This document shows positions 11,083-24,919 of a stretch of 64,000 nucleotides of DNA, piece by piece. A program made the translations under genes and the position numbers. The DNA is from Bimastos eiseni (taxonomy: Eukaryota > Annelida > Clitellata > Crassiclitellata > Lumbricidae). The first letter of the stretch is position 1. Every line of letters begins with the position of its first letter. The stretch spans positions 426,617-490,616 of the forward strand of contig OY365820.1 of the NCBI GenBank assembly GCA_959347315.1. Reading direction: 5' to 3'. Under the pieces are notes generated by a model that searched no databases, was not told the origin of the DNA, and worked only from the letters and a program-made list of their open reading frames with translations.

Positions 11083-11812
11083 TTGCAGTTTAACGACACT
11101 GTGTGGTAACAAAGACCATTAGCGTCGCCCTCCTCCTTTATCCAGGCTTGGGACTGGCACTGGCGCAGTGTAACCAGCGACGGAGTTAACATTTATTCTT
11201 TATATGTTTTGATTTTTTAACGAAACCGTTCCATATTGAGGATGATCTGGGGTCGTCCTCCTCCTTTCTCTAGGTTTGAGACTGGCCCTGACAAAGTCGA
11301 AACAGTGGTGGCGTTTAATTTATTCGTTGACTGGTATAAGTTTATTTTACGACGCATCCATAAAAATGATTATTTGTGTTTTATTTTACTTTGATCTTTT
11401 TCGAGTGATATATATATATATACATTTATAATGTATATATATGGTTCGATTACAACGTTTTAAAGGTGTTCAAACTCGGCAGACGAATATTTTGTTGTAT
11501 TTAGATACGATGTAGGTAGCGACATCTGTCAGTTGTAAGAGCCATTGATCTCGACCTCACTTTATTTATTAGGATCTCTGCACTTAATTAACAATAAAAA
11601 ACTAACATATTGCAGCAATTACTAGAAATCCACAACATTTACTATACAAAGCATTTTAATAGCGACATCTGGAAACAGTGGAGGTCAACCTTGCCTTATG
11701 GCTAGGTTAATTGCAGTTTAACGACACTGTTTGATGACAAAGGTCACTGGTGTCGCCCTCCTCATTTATCAAGACATGAGACTGGCCTTGCTGGACTCCA
11801 AGCAGTGGAGGA
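11083..11812 (+). repeat. Interspersed repeat family A, three copies
   Basis: Copies at 11083-11178, 11248-11318 (5' part missing) and 11703-11812, all in one orientation. The first and third start with gtttaacgacactgt and contain gtcgccctcctc and actggc blocks. Confidence 0.75.
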
Positions 11813-12242
11813 CTTTTCTTTAAGGGAGCTCAGCCACTTCTAACAAGTTTGCCGTTTGTCGTTGGAAAGGATTCAATGTTGAGGTGTTTTGCAGAGCAAT
11901 GATGTTGAGCAAATCCAGATATAATTTAATAAATGAGGCAATTATTTGACAACCCATTTACAGGTGAGTAAGTAGGTAGGTAACAGAAGTAAGTGGCATG
12001 TGTAGATACTTTGATTTATCACTTCCACTTTTATCTTAAATGAAAAATATTTTTACATTAATTTTATCATCATTCTATTCTATTCTATTTACGGATTTAC
12101 GAAGCGTCTCTCACAGTACAACCTAATCTGAGGTGCTCCCAGTGCGATAAACACCCCGCGAAAAGATAAGTCTTAAGAGAAGTCAAGAGCCAATGACGTC
12201 AGGATGCTTTGATAGCTTAAGTGGCAGTAGAGATTGTTTTAA

Positions 12243-12331
12243 GGATGGATCCGGGAGTTTAACGACCGCTTTTGACAACAGAGGCCGTTGCAGTCGACAG
12301 AAATTTGCTTGGCATATTACAGCACTTACAG
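12243..12331 (+). repeat. Interspersed repeat family B, copy 3
   Basis: Closest to the copy at 2390-2478 and followed within about 70 bp by aaggtgtctta, the motif that also trails family A copies. Confidence 0.7.
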
Positions 12332-14449
12332 CTTCATTTTTACTTAATTACGAATAACGTTACTTTATAAGGGTTTTAACAAATAAATTAAGGTGTCTTA
12401 AATATGTTTGACAACATTTGATGTTTGAAGAAATTTTGCCGCTGTGTGGGTGGATGGACGGACGGACAACAAGTGCATCACCTAATCCAGCCATTACAAA
12501 CGCCACTAATAAAACCATTTTTATTCATTTCTTTATTTATTAAATTTCTAACGCACTTGAAGTGTGTGTCAAATCAGCCCCTCTTCCAGTGAAAAGAAGT
12601 AACTGAGTTTATATTTAGATAGAATGTCGGTGTAGTGTGAAATTCTAACTTAAATATCGGATTTCAGAGTTAATCGTGTGCTGAAATAGAAACGCTGATC
12701 TAGAAATACGCATGAGAATGTTCGCTAAAATTTTCGTTTCCTTCGTGAGTCATTAGGCCTAACAGACACAATTGTCACTTTTATATTGTTATGAGATTCA
12801 GACTATAAAATTATAATATTTCTGTAATGGGAATTCTTGGTTGGTTGATGCTTTCCAATACTGCGTTATAACGGGCGTTTCAAAGAACAAAAGATCGAAT
12901 GAAATGAGGTATTTATAAATTCGATATTTTTTGAATGCACCCGATTTAAAGGTGTGCAATGAAAGTCGGACAATCTTGATTCTTGTAAGCGTAAAAATGT
13001 CGACATCTTGCGACTGTGAAAGAAATCAACCTCAAGTAAAAGAAAAATCCAGTCACCTAAGCTGACTTATGCTAAACTATTTAATCATTGTTGACAAGAG
13101 TTAATCATTTTCGAATCTTGCAGTTTATTTTAAAGTGCGTCGTTTAGTAAAAAAATGATAAATGTGGCCATTCTCTCTTATTCATGTTTCGACTGCATAT
13201 ATTATGACACTTAAGCGACAATAATACTTTAAAAAAATTCTGACAAGGAAACGTTTGAGTGATGTTTCAATAGTCAAATGATATCTAAAGGCATCTTGGC
13301 AGACTAGTCACCCTCGTCAATTGGATAACATCGATCAATAGCGTTTAAGAAATACAAACTCTTTTGTTCACTTTTGCAGTTATAAAAGTCAATTAATCCG
13401 AATACGATGGAAATGTAATTAATAGCGTGGGTGACAAATGACAAAAATGTTTAGTAAGTAAGCAAGTAAGGACTGCGGGAACATAATAATATGAAGAATC
13501 AAAGAATTGGAGAGGAGACATCCTTGGAGCGGCTGGACTAAATAGAAAGCACGCAGATATGAATTACAATCAACATAGAAATTGATTCACGTGTATAACA
13601 TTCTGGTGATAAAACCACACGAGGTTATTGCATGTGCACATATTTACGCATTTAGTCCAAACGTTTTTTTGTAAATGTTCAATAAAATCACAAAGTATTA
13701 TTTATTTCGTATCCAAACTGCAATAATCTTAAGGTTTTGGTGAAGACTCGCAGATTAATCTACTTCACAGCATCTATTTTAAACGTTGTCACTAGATTCT
13801 AGGTCTGCACATGACATCTCGTGTATTTTTTAAATTGTTGTCGTGGGGAACAACGGACCTATAGTTGATTTGATCTGACAAAGTAAGTAAGTATTTTCTT
13901 TAATATGTACGTCATTCATTGTGCCATGTTCAACGACATCTTGCGACTTAGATTCTCTTGTCTTTGATCCAAGGGGGGTCTAAGACCCGTGCATGTGTCC
14001 AATGCACTTTGTTTCCAGATGCCATGATCGATGCACACTCTCCGAGTCTGCAAGCAATGCCTTAGCATTTGATAATACACATCATCCTATATCAACAGGC
14101 ATCTATACTAAAATAAATTTCATTACGAAACGATATGCATGAAGATATTCGCTATGACTATCAGTTGTTTAATTCCTATCTAACGCTATAAAAAATATAT
14201 AATTTTAGATGAATTGAATTCTATCGTCATTAAAGGCACATTTAAGATGTCGCTGAAAAATGAGCTGCACTTACAATTTCTTGGTTCTACTTAAACACCT
14301 TTATATTATTACCTAGTTTTATAATTTGATAATTTTCTTCAAAATCGTTGCTTAGAACGGTTCAATTAACATTACGGGTATATCAATAGCTTTGGAGGCC
14401 ACAATATTGTTAACATGTGATATCCTGCGATCAGAGGTGTAACAAAGTC

Positions 14450-14740
14450 TTGAAAAGTGGGGGAGGCATAATTTAGAAAGTATTGAGCGACGCGCACAAA
14501 TTTATTTTAGCCCCCCCCACTTTTTGAATTTTGCCTCTTAGAAATTTTAAAAATGGGGAGGGCACAAATTATTTTAACAAAGGTAATCTTAAAAAGCCAT
14601 TGGATAAACATAAAAAAGAACCGATTTGGGGGGGCACATAGGGGCACTGAGCACTAAAACTGGGGGGGCTTTGCCCCTCCAGTTTTGAAACTGGGGGGCA
14701 GGTGCCCCCCGGACCCCCCGCTTGTTGAAACCCTGCCTGT
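14450..14740. repeat. G-tract-rich element with inverted G/C blocks
   Basis: Runs of 6-9 G or C recur (ggggggg, ccccccccc), with agttttagtgctc/gagcactaaaact-like mirrored text around 14645-14690. The last third can form a stem of ggggggcaggtgcccccc. Several closely spaced G-runs give quadruplex potential. It looks like a decayed copy of a dispersed element, not a gene. Confidence 0.55.
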
Positions 14741-14938
14741 GATAAGAACTTCTTGCTTGCAGGTTGCTTAGGTTGTGCTTATAAAATGAACGATAGACGT
14801 AAACGCCTCTTACGCGGCAAAACACGTAATTATATGACAGTATACACTTTCTTAATGAGCGAATTGATTTACTTATGCTTTGATCGATTATGACTTAATC
14901 TTGTATAGTGAGCAGCTAAAAACTGTCTTGATGGTTAC

Positions 14939-15042
14939 TTGCAGTTTAGCGACACTGCGTGATAACAAATATCATTAGCGTCGCCCTCCTTCTTTATCAA
15001 GGTTTCGGATTGGCACTGCTTGGCTGCAAGCACTAATGGAAC
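14939..15042 (+). repeat. Interspersed repeat family A copy
   Basis: gcagtttagcgacactgcg, then attagcgtcgccctcc, then ttggcactgc and a gctgcaagca end. It is followed at about 15100 by taaaggtgtgcaag and at about 15160 by gacatcttgcgg, showing the full composite order. Confidence 0.75.
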
Positions 15043-15451
15043 TTATCGAGACAAAGTAGCATGTTATGAGTGCTATTTATAACATCACTCACAATCTATT
15101 AAAGGTGTGCAAGCAGCGCTCATCGGTGTCATTATTCTTATTCGATGTTCAACGACATCTTGCGGCCCTAGTTGTGGATCTTAGATTAACAGCGATTGCA
15201 CAATGCGTCGTGTAATTATTCGCTTTATTGAGACAAAAAACAATATAAAAATGCGCTCATGATAAATGATGCTGGAAAATACGCTTAATTATCGGTAAAG
15301 TGAGGTTTTTATTTATCAGAGGCACACTCTGACTAGATGTCGTTGAGAAAAACGCAACTGTGACAATTATTTGACTCGACTCAAACACCTCTAAATCTTG
15401 CATCATTTGTTTTATAATTGCATCGTTTTTAAAACGATGACCAAGTCAATA

Positions 15452-15546
15452 AGCTGTAAGTGCTGTAATGTGCCCAGCAAATTTTTGGCGACGGCAACGG
15501 CCTCTGTTGTCATAAGCTATCGTTAAACCTTGGATCCATCCATCCG
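15452..15546 (-). repeat. Interspersed repeat family B, copy 4
   Basis: Reverse orientation: starts ctgtaagtgctgtaa and ends at ttggatccatccatcc. Confidence 0.65.
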
Positions 15547-17649
15547 ATGACCAAGTCGATGAATAGGAATAACTAAGAATTCATCAGTGGCTCTGTTGGT
15601 CAGAAGATGTCGCTGAAGAACAAATTCTACGATGTTCTCTAAGGTTATTCTGAAAAATGTATGATATTTTCAACCGTCCTCTCCATTAACTGTCTCTCAT
15701 CTCCACGTATTTTCCAATCCAAATTCAGTATTCAGTAACAATGATGAAAATAATCATTCACATCGATAGAAATGACTTCGAATAATTATAGCAAGATGTC
15801 ATTAAAATATAGCTGTGATGCGGCATTTGCAAGTAAAATTTACTATCGTTTTATTAGCTATATTTTTTTAGCTCAACCAAACACTTCCTGAAACGCCGCC
15901 AATCACATCCGGACAAGAGGACTCAATTTTTACATTTTAAAGTAAGTAAATATAGCCCTCATTGAACCAACTGCATATCTGGGGTACACTAAATCAAAAG
16001 TACAGCATTATACTTAAAGATGAACAGGATATTCGTGCTATAGATTGTATCCTGCTGTGAAGCTATCCAGTGAAATGAGTGGTGGTTCTTTTAAGAATAT
16101 TTGAAGAAAAGTTTGAGATTACAAATTTATCGCAATATCCAAAGTACACAGGCTGCTCCATTCATCACTTCAGAGGCTTTCTAATCGAAACTTGAGTCTC
16201 ACATTTTCAAGAACTTTCACCCAAACTCTCTTGATTATTCACCCTCAAATCCTCAACCAAAGCGACACCTCCTAAACATATTAACAGCTATTCAGCCTCC
16301 TCTGACCCTCTGGAAACCGGATTCAAACATTTCTTGTATTATCCTGTTGACAACCCATTTGATTTGACGTAGCGCTCGTGAATAAACAGGTGCCCTGCGC
16401 TTGACTTTCCAGTGGCGCTTTAAGCCTTTGGATATATTACGATTACGGTTACTCCAGTCTTTGCTGGATTGCTTTGACTTGTTATTGAGCAGCTTGTTTG
16501 TCTGACCATGACTATTGATGTTCCAGATGTATGCACGTTGCTAAGAAACTCGCAGGAGATTGAGAGCTAAGAATGATTGACAGGCGTTTTGCCACAATAC
16601 GTACCATTACAGAATCATTAGTTATGTTCTCTTACATGCAACAAGCCATGTCAACAGCCTCGCCCAGACGTCATAACACACTGAGCGCTGAAAATGCATG
16701 TCGAAACAAGTCGAGTAACACATTTGAAATCAGCGACATGAGCGTGAAAAGAGAACGCGACGCTATTAGGTACAAAAGTTTAATGGTCAAACGGTGCAAC
16801 GTATTGTCTCGGAATCCAGACTGCAACGCCTCGAACCACGTTGGTTTATTAATTGCCGATTGTTCTCAATCCTATTTGTCGTTGCAACTCGGGATTTGTA
16901 CTTGGACTAGAGTTCTGAGCAAAAGGAACGAGTTGCCATTATAGTTCGTTCTTTTATCAGCCGAGGCAACATTCATGTGTTTGTCCAAACGAAAGCATAA
17001 ACTGTGCAATCATTTAAACCAGACGCCTTCGACTATTTGTCAATTGTTTCTGAGTGTGGTCGGCGTCGTTGTGTCGCAAGTAATTGTGTGGCGAAATCCA
17101 CCAGAGAGCCATTCAAACGTTTCCAACCCATTAATCTATCACAATAGGTCCCGTCACGAAGTGGGCGTAAATTGAGAGTAGGTGAAGAGGATCTACGCTG
17201 GTTGTCGTTTGGTCTCCATCCGTAGCAGACTGGTTCCTTGCTCTACACAGCACCCATACGAGCCTCAACATATACCCACATACTTACTAACATGCCTAGT
17301 TCACAGACGTGTCTTGATTACTTTTTAATACATTACATCGAAACAGAGAATGTGACAGTAATTATTCGAGTGGGGAAGAACGGTTGAATCGTTTGAGAAT
17401 GTGCTTTGACCTTGAAATTTTTAAGTTAGTGTTTCTGATTTTTCTAATCTACCTGATTCAGTGTTCGTAGAATGTTGTTATTTGTTATTTACTAAGAAAT
17501 GAACTGAACGAGGTCTTGTTCCGATAAGAGAACGCCAAGTTATCTGAATACGGGTGTTGATGACAGGGCTAATGAAGTTAGAGAGGTCTGGCTCAGCAAG
17601 TCGAGCATTCACTAGTAATGTGGTCGTTAGAAGATATGCTAGCAGGACG

Positions 17650-17765
17650 CTGCGCTCTGCCTCACTCTGAAAGCTGTCTTATATGGCCGAGGTTGAAGTG
17701 ACCGTCGGACTGGGAGAACCTCTGAGTAGATTTCTTGAAAGGCGCTATATCAAGTTTCAATGAAT
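17650..17765 (+). mobile_element. CR1/L2-like LINE 3' end fragment
   Basis: Shows gactgggagaacctctgag, then ttcttgaaaggcgctatatc and a short aatgaatg tail, in sense orientation. Confidence 0.5.
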
Positions 17766-17984
17766 GGTGCGGAAATAGTTACCAGTATTATTTCAATTCT
17801 GGCTCCCTTTCGTCTCCATTGTCAGGCATATTAACATAATATATGCGTCTCTGTCAGATTGCTCTCTTTCTTAACCCTCATGCGACCAACATAATTTACT
17901 CCTTTATATGACCAACTGGGGTCCCGCGGGATTCCAACAGTAAATAACACGTTCAGTTACTCTATTTTGCTACAAGTTCAAGCT

Positions 17985-18240
17985 CTAAGACTTGATCCAG
18001 CTGAGTGGAAGGTCTCTTACCTCTAAATTTAAGGAGAGACGACACAAGAGGATATCATGATCTACTGAATCGAATGCAGCGCTGACATCGTGTAAGGCCA
18101 GAAGGGTTACTTGAGAGCGTCCATGGCACCATATATGTCGGAGAGGAGACGAAGTAGGAGGGACTCAGTTAAGTGATCCTTACGAAATCCAGATTGACAT
18201 GCAGGAAGTAGATTGATCGTATCCAAATAGCTAAATAGCT
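17985..18240 (-). mobile_element. CR1/L2-like LINE reverse transcriptase fragment
   Basis: The minus strand reads ACQSGFRKDHLTESLL, a frame change, then TLLALHDVSAAFDSVDHDIL, which is the palm segment of an L2/CR1-type reverse transcriptase (QSGFRK…AFDxVDHxIL). A frameshift in the middle and a break at each end make it a relic. Confidence 0.75.
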
Positions 18241-18297
18241 GAATGGATATGCCACACTTAAATGCGTTATTTTCTCATTATAAGCTAATTCCTTAAC

Positions 18298-18362
18298 GCT
18301 GTAAGTGCTGTAATATGCCGAGCAAATTTCTGGCTACTGTAACGACCATTGTTGTCAAAACT
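18298..18362 (-). repeat. Interspersed repeat family B, copy 5
   Basis: Reverse orientation, truncated: gctgtaagtgctgtaatat to accattgttgtcaaaa. Confidence 0.6.
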
Positions 18363-19206
18363 AGTTCGTATATACGTCTTGCCGATTAATGAAGGCAGAG
18401 TTGTTGGTTGAATAATACTACTATAGGTCGATTAATATGCTCAATGTTTAATTAAATTGAGGTGTCTATTAAAAACTCAATTTAGACCTCGTTGATTAAG
18501 GCGCAGCTATAAAATTATAATTATTTTACTCGATGTAGACACCTTCAAATCGTGTTTATAGTGTGCTATAATTGTATTATCTTTAGGCCATAATAAAGTG
18601 AGCTCCAAAAAGTTTCCTATACGTGTAAGTCAGTGACCGTCTTAACCAAAAACTGTCGTCCAGCAGCAAATTTTAGAAGAATTCTCGGGTTATTTTATGA
18701 TATTTTCAGACCGTCCTCTGCCATCGCTGTCTCTCGATTATATATACTTTCCAATCCAACTTCAGTTTTTCATAACCACGAAGAGAACTATTTACCATTG
18801 ACCTAAATAACTTCTAACGTTGAAAAATGTCATTGCACTGCAAGTCTGGTCTAGACATCTTCTCTTCTCTTCAGCTCAAGCGTGTCCTTTAGTGAAAAAA
18901 AAGCGGCTAAATTGGGATCGCTGCTAAACACCCTTAAACAGTGACAGTCTCTTACTATATAGAAACATCTCAAATCACCACGCAAGGCTCACATCTAACA
19001 AATAACGCTCCGGCGATGGTTTAATATCTCTTACTATGCCAGAAGACAATAATTATTATCAAACTCGAAAATTGAAACATTAAGCAGACAATCTGCAACT
19101 TAAGCTCAGAGAAGAAAAGAAAAGAAAATCTGTCTAGTAGGCTATTTAGCCGTAACATCCGATCGAGTGAAAGTTTTTCTAGTGAGCTTATTCCAGGGAC
19201 TCTTCC

Positions 19207-19207
<1 letters not shown>

Positions 19208-19257
<50 letters not shown>
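19208..19257. repeat. (AT)n microsatellite
   Basis: About 25 uninterrupted AT dinucleotides. Confidence 0.95.
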
Positions 19258-19260
<3 letters not shown>

Positions 19261-19344
19261 ACTCTTGGTTGTAAGGTCTAAGTCGTGTGGCCTTCGTCGT
19301 ACGTAATGTTGCCGTCTTCTAATTTGTATAATTATGAATGGAAC

Positions 19345-19560
19345 GAATGAACGAGCTCATGAATGAATGCATGAATCAATGAATCAATGAATCAATGAAT
19401 CAATGAATCAATGAATCAACGAATCAATGAATGAATCAATGAATCAATGAATCAATGAATCAATGAATGAATGAATGAATCAATCAATCAATCAATCAAC
19501 CAATCAATGAACTTGATGTAGCGCCTCTTCAAGAAATCTTCTAAAATGCTTTCTCTACGC
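19345..19560 (-). mobile_element. LINE 3' end with (GAATCAAT)n tail
   Basis: A long gaatcaat/gaatgaat run (19360-19505) directly abuts cttgatgtagcgcctcttcaag. In reverse complement this reads as a LINE 3' end followed by its simple-repeat tail. Confidence 0.55.
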
Positions 19561-21898
19561 TAGACTACATGACGCTAATTGTCATATCAACGACTGTTAA
19601 AACAGTCAGCAAAACGGTGCTCAGTAAGCTAAAAGAGTCGCCAGTGATGGGCCCACGCAAAAGCGTAGAACCAACCAAAGGATTCCAGTCAACAGCGGAC
19701 AGATGGCATGGATGTTCAGAGTCTCTGGGTCAAGTGTCAAAATCTCTGTGTCGATATGGTAGAGCGATGACTGTAGACATCGCTCGCAGACACAGGAATG
19801 GTGTCGACGAGTCGTCCCTCCCTGGTGAGATGAAGCACCTCCGGATATTTGTAGAGACACAATGAGTAGACGCTTGTCGCGTGTTGGTTGGTAGATTGAA
19901 TAGCCCTCCGTTACTATCGATCGAGGTCACTCCAATGGGACAAAAAACATTCGACTACGGGAGGCGTACATGGCCACACGGCTGAGACTTGACCTCGCAC
20001 ATCAAGTGTGGTCTTATGCAGTCACTTGCAAACAAAACACCTCTTAAACGCAGGAAATCCTGGACGAATATATTACAGCCACTGAAGAGGTTTTAGCCAA
20101 ATTTTTGTTCTAAAGCGATACCCACGATAAATAATACTGCGCTTTGTCAGTTTGAAATAAACGAAAATATATTATTATACATTATTACCCGAGGTCAAAG
20201 TTCATCCACATGAATATTGCATAGATCTACGCAGTGAATGGACGGAAGGTTTGGGAGTTCAGCGATTTTGCGTAACATATTTATAACTCTGTACATGAAT
20301 TGTTGAAGACTACCTAGAAAAGCTCATCGGAAAATGTAAGCTGTGTAATGTGATGCTAAACAGAAGCGAACAGCATACGGTTAAATCAGTGTCTTTAGCT
20401 ATTTGACCTTTGTAAGGCAGTGGGGTGGGGGATGGAGGGGGGACGTTTTAGTTCAGGTGTGTGTACGCACGCATTGGGTAGGGGTTCACAAAATGTACGC
20501 GGTGCAACAGTGAGGGAGGGTGAGGTTCGAATAATGGATTTCTTTGCGCTGTTCTGGATAGAACCTCATCGCATCACTCGCTCTGTCGATGTTTACATAT
20601 GGTGATTGATCGCAATCGCAAACGCAGTAAAAGGATCGCCTTCGTTGCCGGTCATTGCGTCGTTATTGAGTTGAACATCTGTTTATGTTCAGATTATTTC
20701 TAAGCCAGTGAGGTTTCAAGGCCTTCCATTGATTGAAAACAAACTGCGTATGTCTCCTTTGTATAGTACTGCAGTAGACCTATCAAGAGTAGTACTACTT
20801 GTAGTGGAAGTAGTTGTGAATGCAGAAGTAGTATTTTATTCAAGTATTACTATAGATTGAACCGTTCAGTGTGTAAGACCCTGCGAGAAGAACCAAAAGT
20901 TTTGAGAAAATTGAAAGAGGATAAGAGATCGCCAGACAGAATTTTACAGCTAACAGAATGTAGAAAGTGCATTCTAAAAAGAAAGTAACCAATTGAAGCA
21001 AAGAATCGAGACGAGACTGAGCCATAGTTGTTCTAGTTCGAGGAACCAAGAGGCCAATGGAACAATTAAATGAATAAATGAAACTTGATATAGCGCCTCT
21101 TCAAGAAATCTACTCAAGTCTGAGAGAGAGAGAGAGAGAGTGTGTGTGTGTGTGTGCCTGTCTATCTATGTGTGCCTATCTATCTATGTGTGCCTATCTA
21201 TCTATGTGTGCCTATCTATCTATGTGTGCCTATCTATCTATGTGTGCCTGTCTATCTATGTGTGCCTGTCTATCTATGTGTGCCTGTCTATCTATGTGTG
21301 CCTGTCTATCTATGTGTGCCTATCTATCTATGTGTGCCTGTCTATCTATGTGTGCCTGTCTATCTATGTGTGCCTGTCTATCTATGTGTGCCTATCTATC
21401 TATGTGTGCCTGTCTATCTATGTGTGCCTATCTATCTATGTGTGCCTGTCTATCTATGTGTGCCTATCTATCTATGTGTGCCTATCTATCTATGTGTGCC
21501 TGTCTATCTATGTGTGCCTGTCTATCTATGTGTGCCTATCTATCTATGTGTGCCTGTCTATCTATGTGTGCCTATCTATCTATGTGTGCCTGTCTATCTA
21601 TGTGTGCCTGTCTATCTATGTGTGCCTGTCTATCTATGTGTGCCTGTCTATCTATGTGTGCCTGTGTGCCTCTGTTAATATTTACATTTGGCGTGAACTG
21701 TTTGTGTAATATGTGTGCTTACATTTTGGAAAAAGACGATATTTACTGAAGGATTACACAAGAGTCTGCAGAGAGAGAGAGAAAAGAGGAACTAAGTCAG
21801 ATGCGTCAGCGTATGTACTCTTGAATGTTTGACTTTACTATCGTTCCGTACCTCTGTCTGCTGTTCTGGCTGCATGTCTTCCCTCTTGCCTCTCCCTA

Positions 21899-21899
21899 C

Positions 21900-21963
<64 letters not shown>
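21899..21963. repeat. (TCTG)n tract, cassette flank 1
   Basis: About 16 TCTG units between tctccctacg and tcttcactctcc. The equivalent tracts are at 22692-22774, 24800-24919 and 41746-41791. Confidence 0.95.
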
Positions 21964-22111
21964 TCACTCTCCTTCTAGCAACCATCTGACTACTAACCAA
22001 TAGACAAATACGAAGGTTGCTATGACTGGTCTATTAGACGAGGTTACACAGTGTAATCCTCGTATGTGTATGGGTGAGTATGCGTGTCAGAGAGATACGC
22101 ATACACTTGGA

Positions 22112-22146
22112 CACACATAGATAGACAGAGAGTCTATCTATGTGTG
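22112..22146. repeat. Perfect 15-bp hairpin at the start of array 2
   Basis: cacacatagatagac (22112-22126), 5-nt loop agaga, then the exact complement at 22132-22146, which is also the first monomer of the array. The same structure recurs at 22924-22958, 25068-25102 and 41941-41975. Confidence 0.95.
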
Positions 22147-22691
22147 CCTGTCTATCTATGTGTGCCTGTCTATATATGTGTGCCTGTCTATATATGTGTG
22201 CCTGTCTATCTATGTGTGCCTATCTATCTATGTGTGCCTGTCTATCTATGTGTGCCTGTCTATCTATGTGTGCCTATCTATCTATGTGTGCCTGTCTATC
22301 TATGTGTGCCTGTCTATCTATGTGTGCCTATCTATCTATGTGTGCCTGTCTATCTATGTGTGCCTGTCTATCTATGTGTGCCTGTCTATCTATGTGTGCC
22401 TGTCTATCTATGTGTGCCTGTCTATCTATGTGTGCCTGTCTATCTATGTGTGCCTGTGTGCCTCTGTTAATATTTACATTTGGCGTGAACTGTTTGTGTA
22501 ATATGTGTGCTTACATTTTGGAAAAAGACGATATTTACTGAAGGATTACACAAGAGTCTGCAGAGAGAGAGAGAAAAGAGGAACTAAGTCAGATGCGTCA
22601 GCGTATGTACTCTTGAATGTTTGACTTTACTATCGTTCCGTACCTCTGTCTGCTGTTCTGGCTGCATGTCTTCCCTCTTGCCTCTCCCTAC

Positions 22692-22774
<83 letters not shown>
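22692..22774. repeat. (TCTG)n tract, cassette flank 2
   Basis: About 20 units; longer than in flank 1, with otherwise near-identical neighbours. Confidence 0.95.
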
Positions 22775-22775
<1 letters not shown>

Positions 22776-22923
22776 TCACTCTCCTTCTAGCAACCATCTG
22801 ACTACTAACCAATAGACAAATACGAAGGTTGCTATGACTGGTCTATTAGACGAGGTTACACAGTGTAATCCTCGTATGTGTATGGGTGAGTATGCGTGTC
22901 AGAGAGATACGCATACACTTGGA

Positions 22924-22958
22924 CACACATAGATAGACAGAGAGTCTATCTATGTGTG
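22924..22958. repeat. Hairpin at the start of array 3
   Basis: Identical 15-bp arms and 5-nt loop to the copy at 22112-22146. Confidence 0.95.
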
Positions 22959-24799
22959 CCTGTCTATCTATGTGTGCCTGTCTATATATGTGTGCCTGTC
23001 TATATATGTGTGCCTGTCTATATATGTGTGCCTATCTATCTATGTGTGCCTGTCTATATATGTGTGCCTATCTATCTATGTGTGCCTGTCTATATATGTG
23101 TGCCTATCTATCTATGTGTGCCTGTCTATCTATGTGTGCTTGTCTATCTATGTGTGCCTGTCTATATATGTGTGCCTGTCTATATATGTGTGCCTGTCTA
23201 TCTATGTGTGCCTATCTATCTATGTGTGCCTGTCTATCTATGTATGCCTGTCTATCTATGTGTGCCTGTCTATCTATGTGTGCCTGTCTATATATGTGTG
23301 CCTATCTATCTATGTGTGCCTGTCTATATATGTGTGCCTATCTATCTATGTGTGCCTGTCTATCTATGTGTGCCTGTCTATATATGTGTGCCTATCTATC
23401 TATGTGTGCCTATCTATCTATGTGTGCCTGTCTATCTATGTGTGCCTATCTATCTATGTGTGCCTGTCTATGTATGTGTGCCTGTCTATCTATGTGTGCC
23501 TGTCTATCTATGTGTGCCTGTCTATCTATGTGTGCCTGTCTATATATGTGTGCCTGTCTATATATGTGTGCCTGTCTATATATGTGTGCCTATCTATCTA
23601 TGTGTGCCTGTCTATATATGTGTGCCTATCTATCTATGTGTGCCTGTCTATATATGTGTGCCTATCTATCTATGTGTGCCTGTCCATCTATGTGTGCCTG
23701 TCTATCTATGTGTGCCTGTCTATATATGTGTGCCTGTCTATATATGTGTGCCTGTCTATCTATGTGTGCCTATCTATCTATGTGTGCCTGTCTATATATG
23801 TGTGCCTATCTATCTATGTGTGCCTGTCTATATATGTGCGCCTATCTATCTATGTGTGCCTGTCTATCTATGTGTGCCTGTCTATATATGTGTGCCTATC
23901 TATCTATGTGTGCCTATCTATCTATGTGTGCCTGTCTATCTATGTGTGCCTATCTATCTATGTGTGCCTGTCTATCTATGTGTGCCTATCTATCTATGTG
24001 TGCCTATCTATCTATGTGTGCCTGTCTATCTATGTGTGCCTGTCTATCTATGTGTGCATTTCTATCTATGTGTGCCTATCTATCTATGTGTGTCTGTCTA
24101 TCTATGTGTGCCTGTCTATCTATGTGTGCCTATCTATCTATGTGTGCCTGTCTATCTATGTGTGCCTGTCTATCTATGTGTGACTATCTATCTATGTGTG
24201 CCTGTCTATCTATGTGTGCCTGTCTATCTATGTGTGCCTGTCTATCTATGTGTGCCTGTCTATCTATGTGTGCCTGTCTATCTATGTGTGCCTGTCTATC
24301 TATGTGTGCCTATCTATCTATGTGTGCCTGTCTATCTATGTGTGCCTGTCTATCTATGTGTGCCTGTCTATCTATGTGTGCCTATCTATCTATGTGTGCC
24401 TGTCTATCTATGTGTGCCTGTCTATCTATGTGTGCCTATCTATCTATGTGTGCCTGTCTATCTATGTGTGCCTGTCTATCTATGTGTGCCTGTCTATCTA
24501 TGTGTGCCTGTCTATCTATGTGTGCCTGTCTATCTATGTGTGCCTGTCTATCTATGTGTGCCTGTGTGCCTCTGTTAATATTTACATTTGGCGTGAACTG
24601 TTTGTGTAATATGTGTGCTTACATTTTGGAAAAAGACGATATTTACTGAAGGATTACACAAGAGTCTGCAGAGAGAGAGAGAAAAGAGGAACTAAGTCAG
24701 ATGCGTCAGCGTATGTACTCTTGAATGTTTGACTTTACCATCGTTCCGTCCCTCTGTCTGTTGTTCTGGCTGCATGTCTTCCCTCTTGCCTCTCCCTAC

Positions 24800-24919
<120 letters not shown>

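Larger units (their letters stand above)
10650..17980. other. Long stretch without a recognised gene
   Basis: I see no exon with convincing protein similarity on either strand. The DNA holds family A and B repeats, short aggtgtct and gacatcttgcg motifs recurring every few hundred bases, a G-tract element at 14450-14740, and one short open frame (16573-16944, 123 codons) that resembles nothing I recognise. Confidence 0.6.
18365..21145. other. Gene-free stretch before the cassette array
   Basis: Contains an (AT)n tract, a (GAATCAAT)n tract with a LINE tail, and about 1.5 kb (19560-21060) of unique-looking sequence in which I recognise no exon or RNA gene. Confidence 0.5.

Noticed and set aside
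16573..17175. Two plus-strand open frames of 123 and 66 codons
   Set aside because: No recognisable motif, no fitting splice sites, and they end where random stops are expected; kept only as a note in the gene-free stretch.
19569..19930. Overlapping open frames of 66-98 codons on both strands
   Set aside because: Open in several frames with no family resemblance or splice context; likely chance in a GC-richer patch.
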